This document shows, piece after piece, positions 1-9,798 of a stretch of 64,000 nucleotides of DNA. The stretch is from Actinoplanes sp. L3-i22. GTDB taxonomy: Bacteria > Actinomycetota > Actinomycetes > Mycobacteriales > Micromonosporaceae. A model generated the notes under the pieces. That model had not been told where the DNA came from and did no database searches. It saw only the letters and a program-made list of their open reading frames with translations. A program made the position numbers and the translations under genes. Position 1 is the stretch's first letter. Each line of letters starts with the position of its first letter. The stretch covers positions 9,060,501 to 9,124,500 of the forward strand of contig NZ_AP024745.1 in assembly GCF_019704555.1 (NCBI RefSeq), given 5' to 3'.

Positions 1-1
1 G

Positions 2-2551
2 CTGAACTTCACACCCACGGTCGACGCAGCGTTGGAAGGCTACGTGCAGCGGCTTCCGCAGGTCGGCACCGTCGGCGCGATGCAGGCGCTTACGATTCTC
101 GCCTACGCCGAGGCCCCCGGTTTGCCGGTTTCGCTGTGGCGAATGGGCCTGGAGGCCTTCGGCACCACGGTCACCGACGACAAATTGATCTCTTTCGCAC
201 GCTCGTCCGCGGCGAACTTTCTCGTGGAAACCAGCGGCGGGCCGTCGACACCCACGTTCCGGCTCTTCCATCAGGCCCTCAACGATGCCCTCCTGCGCGC
301 ACGCGACGACCGGGCGTCCCGCGCCGAAGACCAGCGACGGCTGACGCGCCGGTGGGCCGCTTACGGCCGTTCGACCGGGTGGACATCAGCCGCACGCTAC
401 CTCCTGCGCACCTTGCCGGCACATGCAGACCAGGCCGACATGGTTGACGATCTACTCGTTGACCGCGACTACGTCGTTCGGGCCGACCTGCACCGGCTCG
501 TACCGGTCAGCTCTCACGCGGTCTCCGAGGTGAGTGCTCGGCGGGCCCGCCTACTCCAGCTGACGCCGCACGCGGCCACCGCAGAGCCAGGCGTACGGGC
601 CGCGATGTTCACCGTCACCGAGGCACTCGAGGATCTGGGAGACGACTTCCGTGACATGCCCGGCCTGCCCTATCGGGCGTTGTGGGCCGATGCCGTTCCC
701 AGTATCGAACGCGCCGTCCTCGCCAGCCACACGGGCTTCGTTCTGGCCGTCTGCCGAGCCGACATCGGGGATCGGACGATGTTGGCCACCGCCGGATACG
801 ACTGCACCATTCGGCTTTGGGACACCGCTGCTGGACAGACCGAACTACTCCTGGACGGTCACGAGGGTCCGATTCGCGGAATCTGCGCCGCACAGGTCGA
901 CGGCGACCTACGGCTGATCTCTGCCTCCAACGACGGCACGGTGCGGATCTGGAACATCACCACCGGCAAGTCCGACCGTATCCTTCGTGGGCACGACGGG
1001 ATCGTACGGGCGGTCTGTGCCGTTAACACTGGCCAGCATGACCTGGTCGTCTCCGCAGGCGACGACGGCACTGTCCGGGTGTGGAACGTGACGACCGACC
1101 AATACGAGTCCGTACTGCGCGGTCATGACGGACCTGTGACCGGTCTCTGCACGATTGCCGTCGGCGGCAACTCGTTCGTCGCCTCGGCGGGAGACGACGG
1201 CACCGTCCGGATATGGAGCTTGGGATTCGGCGCCGACAAAATGGTGCGCACCGGCCAAGGGCGACTACGCGCATTGTGCGCAGTCAATTTATCTGGCCGA
1301 GCACTACTCGCGACAGCCGGCACCGACCAAGACGTCCGACTCTGGGACGCGGTCACTCTTCAGCCTGCCGGAATCTTCTCCAACGAGACTCCTGGCATCC
1401 TCGGCGGCCTCTGCCAGATCCGGATCGGCAGCATCCCGCACCTGGCAGCGGCCGGCGACGATCATGTAATCCGGCTCTGGAGTCTCATCGACCACAGTCC
1501 TCCCCGTCATCTGAAGGGCCACACCGGTGCGGTGAATGCAGTCGCCGCGATATCCACGGGCGGTGTGGAGATACTCGCGTCCGGAAGCGGCGACCGCACG
1601 GTTCGCCTCTGGGACACAGAGGTGACCGAGGCCTCCTCTTCACGGGAGAGTTCGTCGACGGAGCTGCGCGGTATCAATGCCGTCTGCGCGGTGGGTCCTT
1701 CGCACAAAGGTCTTTTCGCAGTCGGCCACGCCAACGGCGACTTGGAGCTCCGAGACCGCCGAACGGGCACACCGACTACTAGGATCAGGTTCACGTCGGG
1801 CATTAGCACCCTCTTCCCCGTCGAGATCGATGGCCGCAACCTGATAGCCGTAGGCCTCGCCGACCGCAAGCTCGTCTTTTTCGACACTGAAACAGGAGAT
1901 GAGCGCGATTCAGGCGCGCAATGTCCTCTTACCATGCGTGGTGAAATCTCGGCTTGCGCCGTTCTGGTCGGCGGACGGTTGCTGGTCGCCACTGCGAGGT
2001 GGTCCAGAGTCCACTTATGGGATCCGGTCGCTCGTCACGAGACGATTCTGACCGCTCAGGGCGCAAATTTGCTAGCGGTGATCTGCCCCGCCGGACCGGC
2101 AGAGAAACCGTTGTTGGCCGTCGGCGGCTCGGGCGACGGATATGTGTGGCTCTGGAATCCAGCAACGGGTGCGATGGTGCATCAACTGGATGGGGAAAGG
2201 CCTACAAGCGCGCTTTGCTCGCTTCACGCTGGTGGCCGCGACCTACTGGTATCTGGCGCGCTCGACGGCAGCATCCGGGTCTGGGACACCGCGAAAGGTG
2301 ACTGTGTGGCCACCCTCGTCGGCCACACCAGCGGCGTCAGGGCGTTGTGCTCGATCAAGCACAAAGGGAAGCCGGCGATCGCGTCCGTGGGATACGACCG
2401 GATCCTGCGCCTGTGGGACCCGCTCACTGGATCGCAGCAAGCCGTCATCCCGATACACCATCCCGCATACGCCTGTATCCAGGTCGGCGACTCGCTGATC
2501 CTGGCCCTCAGCGCCGGTCTCCTGGGCCTCCAGACCGACCTCCAAACCTAG
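2..2551 (+). CDS. WD40 repeat protein, C-terminal part of a STAND-type signalling protein (5' partial)
   Basis: The reading frame is open to the left edge, so the true start and probably an N-terminal ATPase lie outside the window; 849 codons are visible. The first 200 or so residues are helical and look like the winged-helix/linker region that follows a NACHT or NB-ARC ATPase. From about residue 235 onward there are 13 to 14 WD40 blades, many with a GH near the start and a terminal [VI]R[IVL]W[DN] (for example VRIWN, VRVWN, IRLWD), enough for two seven-bladed propellers. Such proteins are usually cytosolic scaffolds or sensors with the ATPase as a switch. The substrate or partner cannot be read from the sequence. 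It is convergent with the glycerol kinase downstream, about 165 bases away. Confidence 0.8.
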   Translation: MNFTPTVDAALEGYVQRLPQVGTVGAMQALTILAYAEAPGLPVSLWRMGLEAFGTTVTDDKLISFARSSAANFLVETSGGPSTPTFRLFHQALNDALLRARDDRASRAEDQRRLTRRWAAYGRSTGWTSAARYLLRTLPAHADQADMVDDLLVDRDYVVRADLHRLVPVSSHAVSEVSARRARLLQLTPHAATAEPGVRAAMFTVTEALEDLGDDFRDMPGLPYRALWADAVPSIERAVLASHTGFVLAVCRADIGDRTMLATAGYDCTIRLWDTAAGQTELLLDGHEGPIRGICAAQVDGDLRLISASNDGTVRIWNITTGKSDRILRGHDGIVRAVCAVNTGQHDLVVSAGDDGTVRVWNVTTDQYESVLRGHDGPVTGLCTIAVGGNSFVASAGDDGTVRIWSLGFGADKMVRTGQGRLRALCAVNLSGRALLATAGTDQDVRLWDAVTLQPAGIFSNETPGILGGLCQIRIGSIPHLAAAGDDHVIRLWSLIDHSPPRHLKGHTGAVNAVAAISTGGVEILASGSGDRTVRLWDTEVTEASSSRESSSTELRGINAVCAVGPSHKGLFAVGHANGDLELRDRRTGTPTTRIRFTSGISTLFPVEIDGRNLIAVGLADRKLVFFDTETGDERDSGAQCPLTMRGEISACAVLVGGRLLVATARWSRVHLWDPVARHETILTAQGANLLAVICPAGPAEKPLLAVGGSGDGYVWLWNPATGAMVHQLDGERPTSALCSLHAGGRDLLVSGALDGSIRVWDTAKGDCVATLVGHTSGVRALCSIKHKGKPAIASVGYDRILRLWDPLTGSQQAVIPIHHPAYACIQVGDSLILALSAGLLGLQTDLQT

Positions 2552-2717
2552 TCTTGTCTTAACCTTCATGCGGTTCTGCCTGCTGTTTCACGGTGTTGTG
2601 ATTGGACAGAGAGGCGGCCTTCGGACTCACCTCGCCTGTATGCCGGACACCGCCTGGCAATAAACGGACACCGCCAGATTCCTCCCAACGGCAACCACAT
2701 GGCCGATGCCAACCGCG

Positions 2718-4211
2718 TCAGTGTGGATAACCGGTTTCCTCACTGAAGAAGACGGCCGCGGCGACGGCGCGGCGCCAGGTCGCGTGGCCGGCCGCGCGGT
2801 CGGCCGGCGACATCTTCGGGGCCCAGCCCGCCGCCCGGTGCCGGTTGCCGCGCAGGTCACGCAGGTCCGACCAGTAACCGACGGCCAGCCCGGCCGCGTA
2901 CGCCGCGCCCAGTGACACCGTCTCGGCGACCATCGGGCGGGACACCGGCACGTCGAGGACGTCCGCCACGATCTGCATCAGCAGGTTGTCCGCGGTCATC
3001 CCGCCGTCGACATTCAGCGCGCTCAGCGCCAGCCCCGAGTCCGCGTTCATCGCGTCGACCACGTCGCGGGTCTGCCAGGCGGTCGCCTCGAGGACCGCGC
3101 GGGCCAGGTGCGCCTTGGTGATGTACGAGGTCAGCCCGACGATCACCCCGCGCGTGTCGCTGCGCCAGTGCGGGGCGAACAGGCCGGCGAACGCGGGCAC
3201 GATGTAGCACCCGCCGTTGTCCGCGACGCTCGCCGCCAGCGTCTCGATCTCGGCCGGGGTGCCGATCAGCCCGAGCCCGTCGCGCATCCACTGGACCAGC
3301 GAGCCGGTGATCGCGATCGATCCCTCCAACGCGAAGACCGGGGCCGCGGCGCCGATCCGGTAGCCGACCGTGGTGATCAACCCGTGGGTCGAGCGGACCG
3401 GTTCGGTTCCGGTGTTGAGAAGAAGAAAACCGCCTGTTCCGTACGTACATTTCGCGTCCCCGGGCGCAAAGCACGTCTGCCCGAACAGCGCCGCCTGCTG
3501 GTCCCCGATCGCCGCGGCGATCGGCACCCCGTCCAGCGCGGTCCCGTAGATCTCCGCCGACGAGCGAATGGCCGGCAGCATCGCGGCCGGAATGCCGAAC
3601 AGTGCCAGCAGTTCCGGGTCCCATTCCAGGGTCGCCAGGTTCATCAGCTGGGTGCGGCTGGCATTTGTCACGTCGGTCACGTGCAGCCCGCCGGTCAGAT
3701 TCCAGATCAGCCAGCTGTCCATCGTGCCGAACAGGATCTCGCCGCGTTCGGCGCGAGTCCGCAGCCCGGGAAGGTTCGCCAGCAGCCATTGCACCTTGGT
3801 GGCGGAGAAATAGGTGGCCGCCGGAAGCCCGGTTTTCGCCCGCAGCATTTCCGAGTCGAGCGCGGCCACCGCCGGCGCGGTCCGGGTGTCCTGCCAGACG
3901 ATCGCGGGCGCGACCGGCTTTCCGGTGGCCCGGTCCCACAGGACCACGGTCTCGCGCTGGTTGGCGATGCCGATCGCGGCGATCCGGTCCGCGGTCAGGC
4001 CCGCGTCGTGCAGTGCCCGGCTGATGAGTTTGGGCACGTCACGCCAGATCCGCGCGGCGTCGTGCTCGACCCAGCCGGGCTGCGGGTAGGACTGCGGATG
4101 TTCCGCGCGGGCCACCGCGACGACGGTGGCCCGCCGGTCGAAGACGATGCACCGGGTCGACGTGGTGCCCTGGTCGATCGCCAGGATGTAGCGGTCGGCC
4201 CGGGAGGTCAC
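2718..4211 (-). CDS. glpK: glycerol kinase (copy 1)
   Basis: ATP-dependent phosphorylation of glycerol to glycerol 3-phosphate in the cytoplasm. The 497-residue product has the full FGGY-kinase layout: phosphate-binding IDQGTT near residue 12, the family block [14 protein letters not shown], the central [11 protein letters not shown], and a C-terminal DGGMTADN block followed by GAAYAAG. Start: the GTG overlaps the stop of the upstream IclR gene as GTGA, so the two are translationally coupled; the longer open frame upstream is only the antisense of the regulator. It is strongly similar to the second kinase gene at 5079, also at DNA level, in opposite orientation. The C-terminus ([11 protein letters not shown]) differs from copy 2. 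No glycerol facilitator gene is nearby. Confidence 0.93.
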   Translation of the reverse strand: MTSRADRYILAIDQGTTSTRCIVFDRRATVVAVARAEHPQSYPQPGWVEHDAARIWRDVPKLISRALHDAGLTADRIAAIGIANQRETVVLWDRATGKPVAPAIVWQDTRTAPAVAALDSEMLRAKTGLPAATYFSATKVQWLLANLPGLRTRAERGEILFGTMDSWLIWNLTGGLHVTDVTNASRTQLMNLATLEWDPELLALFGIPAAMLPAIRSSAEIYGTALDGVPIAAAIGDQQAALFGQTCFAPGDAKCTYGTGGFLLLNTGTEPVRSTHGLITTVGYRIGAAAPVFALEGSIAITGSLVQWMRDGLGLIGTPAEIETLAASVADNGGCYIVPAFAGLFAPHWRSDTRGVIVGLTSYITKAHLARAVLEATAWQTRDVVDAMNADSGLALSALNVDGGMTADNLLMQIVADVLDVPVSRPMVAETVSLGAAYAAGLAVGYWSDLRDLRGNRHRAAGWAPKMSPADRAAGHATWRRAVAAAVFFSEETGYPH

Positions 4212-4969
4212 GGCTCGACCAGGGCGCGGGAGATCGAGCGGGCGGCGGCCACGACGTAGTCGACCAGGGCGGGGCGGGCCTGCCGCCGGGTGTCGCAGAG
4301 CCGCTCGACCGGCCCGCTGATCCCGATCGCGCCGGCGACGAGGCCGCCGAACGTGCGCAGTGGCGCGGCGATCCCGGCGCGGCCGGCCTGCCATTCCTCG
4401 ACCGATAGAGACCAGCCCTGGGCGCGGGTCTCGGTGAGCGCACGGGTGAGGGCTTGCCGGGTGGTCACGGTCCTTCGGGTGTACGCCGTCAGCCCGCCCG
4501 CGGCAACGTCGTCCGCGGCCGCGGCCTGGTAGGCGAGCAGCACCTTGCCCAGCGCGGTGGCGTGCGCGGGCACGACGCTGCCGGTGTCCATCGACTGGGC
4601 CGAGTCGTCCGGGCGGAACACGTGGTGCACGACCAGCACGCCCTGCTCGCGCAGCGCGCCGACGTGCACCTCCTCGCCGCTGCGCGAGGCCAGCGTGTCG
4701 GCCCAGTTCAGCGCGCGGGCGCGCAGCTCGTTGGCGTCCAGGCCGGTGGAGCCGAGGTCGAGCAGCCCGCGGCCCAGCCGGTAGCGGGCGGTGCGCGGGT
4801 CCTGCTCGGCGAAACCGATGTGTGTCAACGTACGCAAAATGCTCTGTGCCGTTGATTTTGGCAGGCCGAGGGCGTCGGCGATCTCCTTGACCCGCAGCCG
4901 GCCGGGGCCGGTGGCGAGCAGGCGCAGGACCGCCGAGGACCGTTCGATGGACTGGATCAGGCCGGGCAT
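4208..4969 (-). CDS. IclR-family transcriptional regulator of glycerol genes (GylR-like)
   Basis: 253 residues with an N-terminal winged helix-turn-helix ([21 protein letters not shown], residues about 25 to 50) and a C-terminal IclR effector domain. In Streptomyces the glycerol operon is controlled by the IclR-type GylR; the flanking kinases and dehydrogenase make the same role likely here (inference). I take the ATG at 4969 (MPGLIQ) because a perfect 19-base palindrome lies directly upstream; an ATG at 4987 would put that palindrome inside the coding region. It is coupled to the downstream kinase by a GTGA overlap and read divergently from the second kinase gene. Confidence 0.9.
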   Translation of the reverse strand: MPGLIQSIERSSAVLRLLATGPGRLRVKEIADALGLPKSTAQSILRTLTHIGFAEQDPRTARYRLGRGLLDLGSTGLDANELRARALNWADTLASRSGEEVHVGALREQGVLVVHHVFRPDDSAQSMDTGSVVPAHATALGKVLLAYQAAAADDVAAGGLTAYTRRTVTTRQALTRALTETRAQGWSLSVEEWQAGRAGIAAPLRTFGGLVAGAIGISGPVERLCDTRRQARPALVDYVVAAARSISRALVEP

Positions 4970-4988
4970 CGTGCGACATTGTCGCACG
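4970..4988. promoter_or_regulatory. palindromic candidate IclR operator
   Basis: Perfect inverted repeat with 8-base arms and a 3-base centre: cgtgcgac att gtcgcacg. It touches the IclR start codon and lies about 90 bases upstream of the divergent glycerol kinase, the place expected for an autoregulating IclR protein controlling both directions. Binding is inferred, not shown. Confidence 0.6.
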
Positions 4989-5078
4989 CTCGGCGTTGCC
5001 GCGGGCGATTTCGCTTCCTAACGTCGCGGCCAGAGCGCAAACAACAGCAAGCACTCGGCGCGGGCAGAGGAGGACAAC

Positions 5079-6542
5079 GTGGCGGACTTCGTCGGCGCGA
5101 TCGATCAGGGGACCACCAGCTCGCGCTTCATGATCTTCGACCGGAACGGATCAGAGATCGCCCGGCGCCAGGTCGAGCACCGGCAGCTGCTGCCGGCGGC
5201 CGGCCGGGTCGAGCACGACGCGCGCGAGATCTGGGAGAACGTCCGCAAGACGATGGACGCGGCGCTGGCCGACGCCGGTCTGGTCGCGGCCGACCTGGCG
5301 GCGATCGGGATCGCGAACCAGCGGGAGACGGTCGTGCTCTGGGAGCGCGCCACCGGCGAGCCGGTCGCCCCGGCGATCGTCTGGCAGGACACCCGGACCG
5401 CCGCCGATCTCAAGGATCTGGACGCGGAACTGCTGCGCGAACGGACCGGACTGCCGCCGGCCACGTATTTCTCCGCGACGAAAGTGCGCTGGCTGCTCGA
5501 CGATCAGCCCGGGCTGCGGAAAAGAGCCGAACGCGGCGAGGTGCTGTTCGGGACGATCGACAGCTGGCTGATCTGGAATCTGACCGGCGGCGGGCTGCAC
5601 ATCACCGACGTGACAAATGCCAGCCGCACCCAGCTGATGAATCTGGCGACCCTGGAATGGGACCCGGAACTGCTGGCGCTGTTCGACATCCCGGCCGCGA
5701 TGCTGCCGGCCATTCGCTCCTCGGCGGAGGTCTACGGCGAGGCGCTGGGCACGGTTCCGCTGGCCGCGGCGATCGGGGATCAGCAGGCGGCGCTGTTCGG
5801 GCAGACGTGCTTTGCGCCCGGGGACGCGAAATGTACGTACGGGACAGGGAATTTTGTTCTTCTCAACACCGGAACCACGCCGGTGCGCTCGACGCACGGT
5901 CTGCTGACCACCGTCGCCTACAAATTCAAGAACCAATTGCCGGTGTACGCCCTGGAGGGCTCCGTCGCGGCGAGCGGCTCGGCGATCCAGTGGCTGCGCG
6001 ACCAGCTCGGCATCCTGGACAGCGCGGCGGACAGCGAGACCCTGGCCGCCAGCGTCGAGGACAGCGCCGGGGTGTGCTTCGTGCCGGCGTTCTCCGGTCT
6101 GTTCGCGCCCTACTGGCGGCCGGACGCGCGGGCCGCGATCGTCGGGCTGTCCCGGTTCCACACCGCCGCGCACATCACCCGGGCCGCGCTCGAGGCGATC
6201 TGCCACCAGACCCGCGACGTGGTCGTGGCGATGGCCCGCGACTCCGGCACCGAACTCGACTGTCTGCAGGTGGACGGCGGGGTGACCGCGAACGCGCTGT
6301 GCATGCAGCTGCAGGCCGACATCCTCGGCGTGCCGGTCCGCCGGCCGGCGGTCGCCGAGACCACGGCGCTCGGCGCGGCCTACGCGGCCGGGCTGGCCGT
6401 CGGGTTCTGGCGCTCCGAGGACGAGCTGCGCGCCCACCGCCGGGAGGCGCGGGTCTGGCAGCCGACGTGGCCGGCCGCACGACGTACCGAATCCATCGAC
6501 CGCTGGAACAAGGCCGTCAGCCGCACCCTCGACTGGGTCTAG
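5079..6542 (+). CDS. glpK: glycerol kinase (copy 2)
   Basis: 487-residue FGGY kinase, the normal GlpK length, making glycerol 3-phosphate from glycerol and ATP. It shows [10 protein letters not shown] at the N-terminus, [14 protein letters not shown] in the middle, and VDGGVTANA with [14 protein letters not shown] near the C-terminus. The GTG start at 5079 has a strong GAGGAGG ribosome site about 6 bases upstream. Twelve bases after its stop comes glpD, so kinase and dehydrogenase form a two-gene operon converting glycerol to dihydroxyacetone phosphate. It is nearly identical in long blocks to copy 1, including shared less-common codons, which indicates recent duplication or gene conversion. 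Confidence 0.95.
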   Translation: MADFVGAIDQGTTSSRFMIFDRNGSEIARRQVEHRQLLPAAGRVEHDAREIWENVRKTMDAALADAGLVAADLAAIGIANQRETVVLWERATGEPVAPAIVWQDTRTAADLKDLDAELLRERTGLPPATYFSATKVRWLLDDQPGLRKRAERGEVLFGTIDSWLIWNLTGGGLHITDVTNASRTQLMNLATLEWDPELLALFDIPAAMLPAIRSSAEVYGEALGTVPLAAAIGDQQAALFGQTCFAPGDAKCTYGTGNFVLLNTGTTPVRSTHGLLTTVAYKFKNQLPVYALEGSVAASGSAIQWLRDQLGILDSAADSETLAASVEDSAGVCFVPAFSGLFAPYWRPDARAAIVGLSRFHTAAHITRAALEAICHQTRDVVVAMARDSGTELDCLQVDGGVTANALCMQLQADILGVPVRRPAVAETTALGAAYAAGLAVGFWRSEDELRAHRREARVWQPTWPAARRTESIDRWNKAVSRTLDWV

Positions 6543-6554
6543 GAAGGATCTGTC

Positions 6555-8270
6555 ATGAACACCGGAAAGATCTCATCGCAGTCGCGCGCGGCCGCCCTGA
6601 CGGCCATGGCAAGTGAAGAGCTCGACGTGCTGGTGGTCGGCGCCGGCGTGGTCGGGGCGGGCGCGGCCCTGGACGCGGCGACCCGCGGCCTGAGCGTCGG
6701 CCTGCTGGAGGCTCGGGACTTCGCCAGCGGCACGTCCAGCCGGTCCAGCAAGCTGATCCACGGCGGCCTGCGCTACCTGGAGATGCTCGACTTCGCGCTG
6801 GTCCGGGAGGCGCTCAAGGAACGCGGCCTGCTGATCAACCGGCTCGCCCCGCACCTGGTCCGGCCGGTGCCGTTCCTCTACCCGCTGCAGCACCGCGCGT
6901 GGGAGCGGCTCTACGTGGGCGCCGGCATCGCGCTCTACGACACCCTGGCGCTGGCCGGCAGCGGCGGCGTGGGCGTGCCGATGCACCGGCACCTGAGCCG
7001 GACCGAGGCGCTGCGGGCGTTCCCGTCGCTGCGGCCGGAGTCGCTGGTCGGCGCGATCCGCTACTACGACGCGCAGGTCGACGACGCGCGGCACACCATG
7101 TTCCTGGTCCGCACGGCCGCCGCCAACGGCGCGCAGGTGGCCTCGCGCACCGAGGTCGTCGGCTTCCTGCGGGAGGACCGCCGGGTGGTCGGGGTCCGGG
7201 CCCGCGACGCCGAGACCGGGCAGGAGATCGAGATCCGGGCGCGCACCGTGATCAACGCGACCGGTGTGTGGACCGGGGACAGCCAGGCGCTGCTCGACGG
7301 CGAGCGCGGCCAGTTCCGGATCACCGCCAGCAAGGGCATCCACATCGTGGTGCCGCGCGAGAAGATCGCCGGGCACACCGGGATGATCCTGCGGACCGAG
7401 AAGAGCGTGCTGTTCGTGATCCCGTGGGACCACCACTGGATCATCGGCACCACCGACACCAAGTGGGAGCTGGACAAGGCGCACCCGGCGGCGTCCCGGG
7501 CCGACGTCGACTACCTGCTCGACGAGGTCAACAAGACCCTGGCCACGCCGCTGACCAGGGAAGACGTTCAGGGCGTGTACGCCGGACTGCGCCCGCTGCT
7601 GTCGGCGCAGGCGGACAGCACGGCCAAGCTGTCGCGCGAGCACGCGGTCGGCACGCCGGCGCCCGGGATGGTGGTGGTCGCCGGCGGCAAGTACACGACG
7701 TACCGGGTGATGGCCAAGGACGCGGTGGACGCCGCGGTCGGACAGCTGGACACCCGGGTGCCGGCGTCGTGCACCGAGCACGTGCCGCTGCTCGGCGCGG
7801 ACGGCTACCGCGCGGCGTGGAACCGGCGGGCGCAGCTGGCCCGGGCCCACAAGCTGCCGGTGTTCCGGATCGAGCACCTGCTGCGCCGCTACGGGACGAT
7901 GCTCGACGAGGTGCTGGCGCTGGTCGCGGCCGACCCGGTGCTCGGCGAGCCGCTGGACGGGGCGTCCGGGTATCTCAAGGCCGAGGTCGTCTACGCGGCC
8001 AGCCACGAAGGGGCCCGGCATCTCGAGGACGTGCTGACCCGCCGTACCCGGATCTCGATCGAAACGCCGGACCGCGGCGTCGCCGCGGCCCGGACCACCG
8101 CGCGGTTGATCGCCGGCCACCTCGGCTGGGACGACGCCGACGCCGAGCGGGAGATCGACCTGTACGAGGCCCGGGTGGTCGCCGAGCTCGCCGCCCAGGA
8201 ACAGCCGGACGACGAGAGCGCCGACGCCACCCGCCGCAAGGCCGGCGACGTCGCGCCGCTGGCCGCCTGA
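6555..8270 (+). CDS. glpD: FAD-dependent glycerol-3-phosphate dehydrogenase
   Basis: Oxidises glycerol 3-phosphate to dihydroxyacetone phosphate at the inner face of the membrane, passing electrons to quinone. 571 residues, the usual GlpD length. The N-terminal dinucleotide fold VLVVGAGVVGAGAAL (about residues 25 to 39) binds FAD, SSRSSKLIHGGLRYLE is the typical GlpD block, and GLRPLL with VAGGKYTTYR lies near the end of the DAO domain; a helical C-terminal GlpD domain follows. The ATG has aggaagg 9 bases upstream and follows the kinase by 12 bases. The stop is 5 bases from the end of a convergent cyclase gene. Confidence 0.95.
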   Translation: MNTGKISSQSRAAALTAMASEELDVLVVGAGVVGAGAALDAATRGLSVGLLEARDFASGTSSRSSKLIHGGLRYLEMLDFALVREALKERGLLINRLAPHLVRPVPFLYPLQHRAWERLYVGAGIALYDTLALAGSGGVGVPMHRHLSRTEALRAFPSLRPESLVGAIRYYDAQVDDARHTMFLVRTAAANGAQVASRTEVVGFLREDRRVVGVRARDAETGQEIEIRARTVINATGVWTGDSQALLDGERGQFRITASKGIHIVVPREKIAGHTGMILRTEKSVLFVIPWDHHWIIGTTDTKWELDKAHPAASRADVDYLLDEVNKTLATPLTREDVQGVYAGLRPLLSAQADSTAKLSREHAVGTPAPGMVVVAGGKYTTYRVMAKDAVDAAVGQLDTRVPASCTEHVPLLGADGYRAAWNRRAQLARAHKLPVFRIEHLLRRYGTMLDEVLALVAADPVLGEPLDGASGYLKAEVVYAASHEGARHLEDVLTRRTRISIETPDRGVAAARTTARLIAGHLGWDDADAEREIDLYEARVVAELAAQEQPDDESADATRRKAGDVAPLAA

Positions 8271-8275
8271 GCCCC

Positions 8276-9742
8276 TCAGACGGGCACCGCGGCGGCGCGG
8301 CGGCCGGGGCGGGTGGACTTGATCGCGTACATCGACTCGTCCGCCCGCCGCAGCAGCGCGTCCACCGACACATCGCCCGGCTCGCGCAGGCCCACCCCGA
8401 CGCTCGCGCCGATGCGCACCTGGTGGCCGAGGATCAGGAACGGCTCGGCCAGCCGCTCGGTCAGCCGCCGGCCCAGCTCCTCGGCCTCGGACCGGTCGGT
8501 CACACCGGGCATCAGCACGGCGAACTCGTCGCCGCCGAGGCGGGCCACCAGATCCGGCTCCCGGGTCTCGGCCCGCAGCAGCCGGCCGACCTCGACCAGC
8601 AGCGCGTCCCCGGCGGCGTGCCCGTGCCGGTCGTTGACCGGCTTGAAGCCGTCCAGGTCCAGGTAGAGCACGGCGAGCGGGCCGTCGTCGGCGGCCTCGG
8701 CGCTGTCCACGAACAGCGCACGGTTGGCCAGCCCGGTCAGCGGGTCGTGGTAGGCGAGATGGTGCAGCTCGCTCTCCCGGTCCCGCAGCTGGGCGACCAC
8801 CCGGTGCAGGTCCCGGCTGAGCGCGGTGTTGTCCCGCAGCGCCACCATCTGCCGGGCCAGCACCAGCAGGATCACCGCGCCGAGCAGCATCGACGGGAAC
8901 GCGGTGAGCCGCTGCCCGGAGGCGAGCAGGTCGGCGGCGGCCAGGATCGCCACCGCCAGCGGCGCGTACGGCATCCAGACCAGGATCGGCACGCTCTGCT
9001 CCGGGCGCTGCCGGGTCGCCGGCGCCCGGCGCGCGGCCAGCGCGATCAGGACGAACCCGGCGACCCAGCCGGTGTCGATCGGATCGCCGCAGGTGTAGGT
9101 GCTGTGCTGGTTGAGGTAGGCGAACCCGAGGTCGCCCACGCTGAGCGCGAGCGCGGCGGCCAGGATCAGCGCGGCCGTGGCCCGGTAGCCGGCCGCGGCC
9201 CGCGGCAGCAGGATCAGCGCGACCGCGGCCAGCAGCACGTCACTGAGCGGGTAGGCCAGCGACACCGCCTTGGCACCCGCGGTCAGGTTGCCCGCCCGGT
9301 ACACCGGCTCGAGGACGAACGCCCAGCTCAGGAACAGCAGGGAGCCGGCGATGACGAGCCCGTCCAGCATCACCCGCAGCAGGCCGCGGCGCACCCCGAG
9401 GACCGCCACCATGCCGGCGACGGCGCCCGGCACCATCAGCAGGAAGCCGAAGTCGCCCAGGTTCGGGAACGGGGCGTGGCCCTGCCGGAACGTGACGTAG
9501 AACGCCCACACCGACTCGCCGAACGCCCAGCCGACCATGCCGAGCGCGAGGGCCGACCAGCCGTACCGGGCCCGCCCGGCGCACCGGCGCGCGGTGCCGG
9601 CGGCACTGGCCGCGGCGATCAGCGCGGAGAGGATCAGCACGCCGACGCTCAGGTTCGTGGCGGCCTGCGAACCCGACGGCAACACCCGCAACGCGATGAA
9701 GTGCCCGGCGACCAGGGCAACCCCGAGGAGAATGGCTCGCAT
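8276..9742 (-). CDS. membrane-anchored diguanylate cyclase (GGDEF)
   Basis: Makes cyclic di-GMP from two GTP. The first 300 residues are mostly hydrophobic and give about eight to ten membrane segments with no recognisable extracytoplasmic sensor. The C-terminal GGDEF domain starts with the family block DPLTGLANR and keeps an intact LGGDEFAVL signature at about residue 402. The product-inhibition I-site is present: REPD lies exactly five residues before GGDEF. So it should be an active, feedback-inhibited cyclase. No EAL domain. Monocistronic, with its 3' end almost touching glpD. Confidence 0.93.
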   Translation of the reverse strand: MRAILLGVALVAGHFIALRVLPSGSQAATNLSVGVLILSALIAAASAAGTARRCAGRARYGWSALALGMVGWAFGESVWAFYVTFRQGHAPFPNLGDFGFLLMVPGAVAGMVAVLGVRRGLLRVMLDGLVIAGSLLFLSWAFVLEPVYRAGNLTAGAKAVSLAYPLSDVLLAAVALILLPRAAAGYRATAALILAAALALSVGDLGFAYLNQHSTYTCGDPIDTGWVAGFVLIALAARRAPATRQRPEQSVPILVWMPYAPLAVAILAAADLLASGQRLTAFPSMLLGAVILLVLARQMVALRDNTALSRDLHRVVAQLRDRESELHHLAYHDPLTGLANRALFVDSAEAADDGPLAVLYLDLDGFKPVNDRHGHAAGDALLVEVGRLLRAETREPDLVARLGGDEFAVLMPGVTDRSEAEELGRRLTERLAEPFLILGHQVRIGASVGVGLREPGDVSVDALLRRADESMYAIKSTRPGRRAAAVPV

Positions 9743-9798
9743 CCCTTCGACCTTCGAGGGCTTCGGTTGCGGAACGGGTGTGGGTAAGGTCGTTTTCG

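Noticed and set aside
2552..2717. Terminator between the WD40 gene and glycerol kinase copy 1
   Set aside because: No stem longer than a few bases was found; only a short repeated cggacaccgcc is visible.
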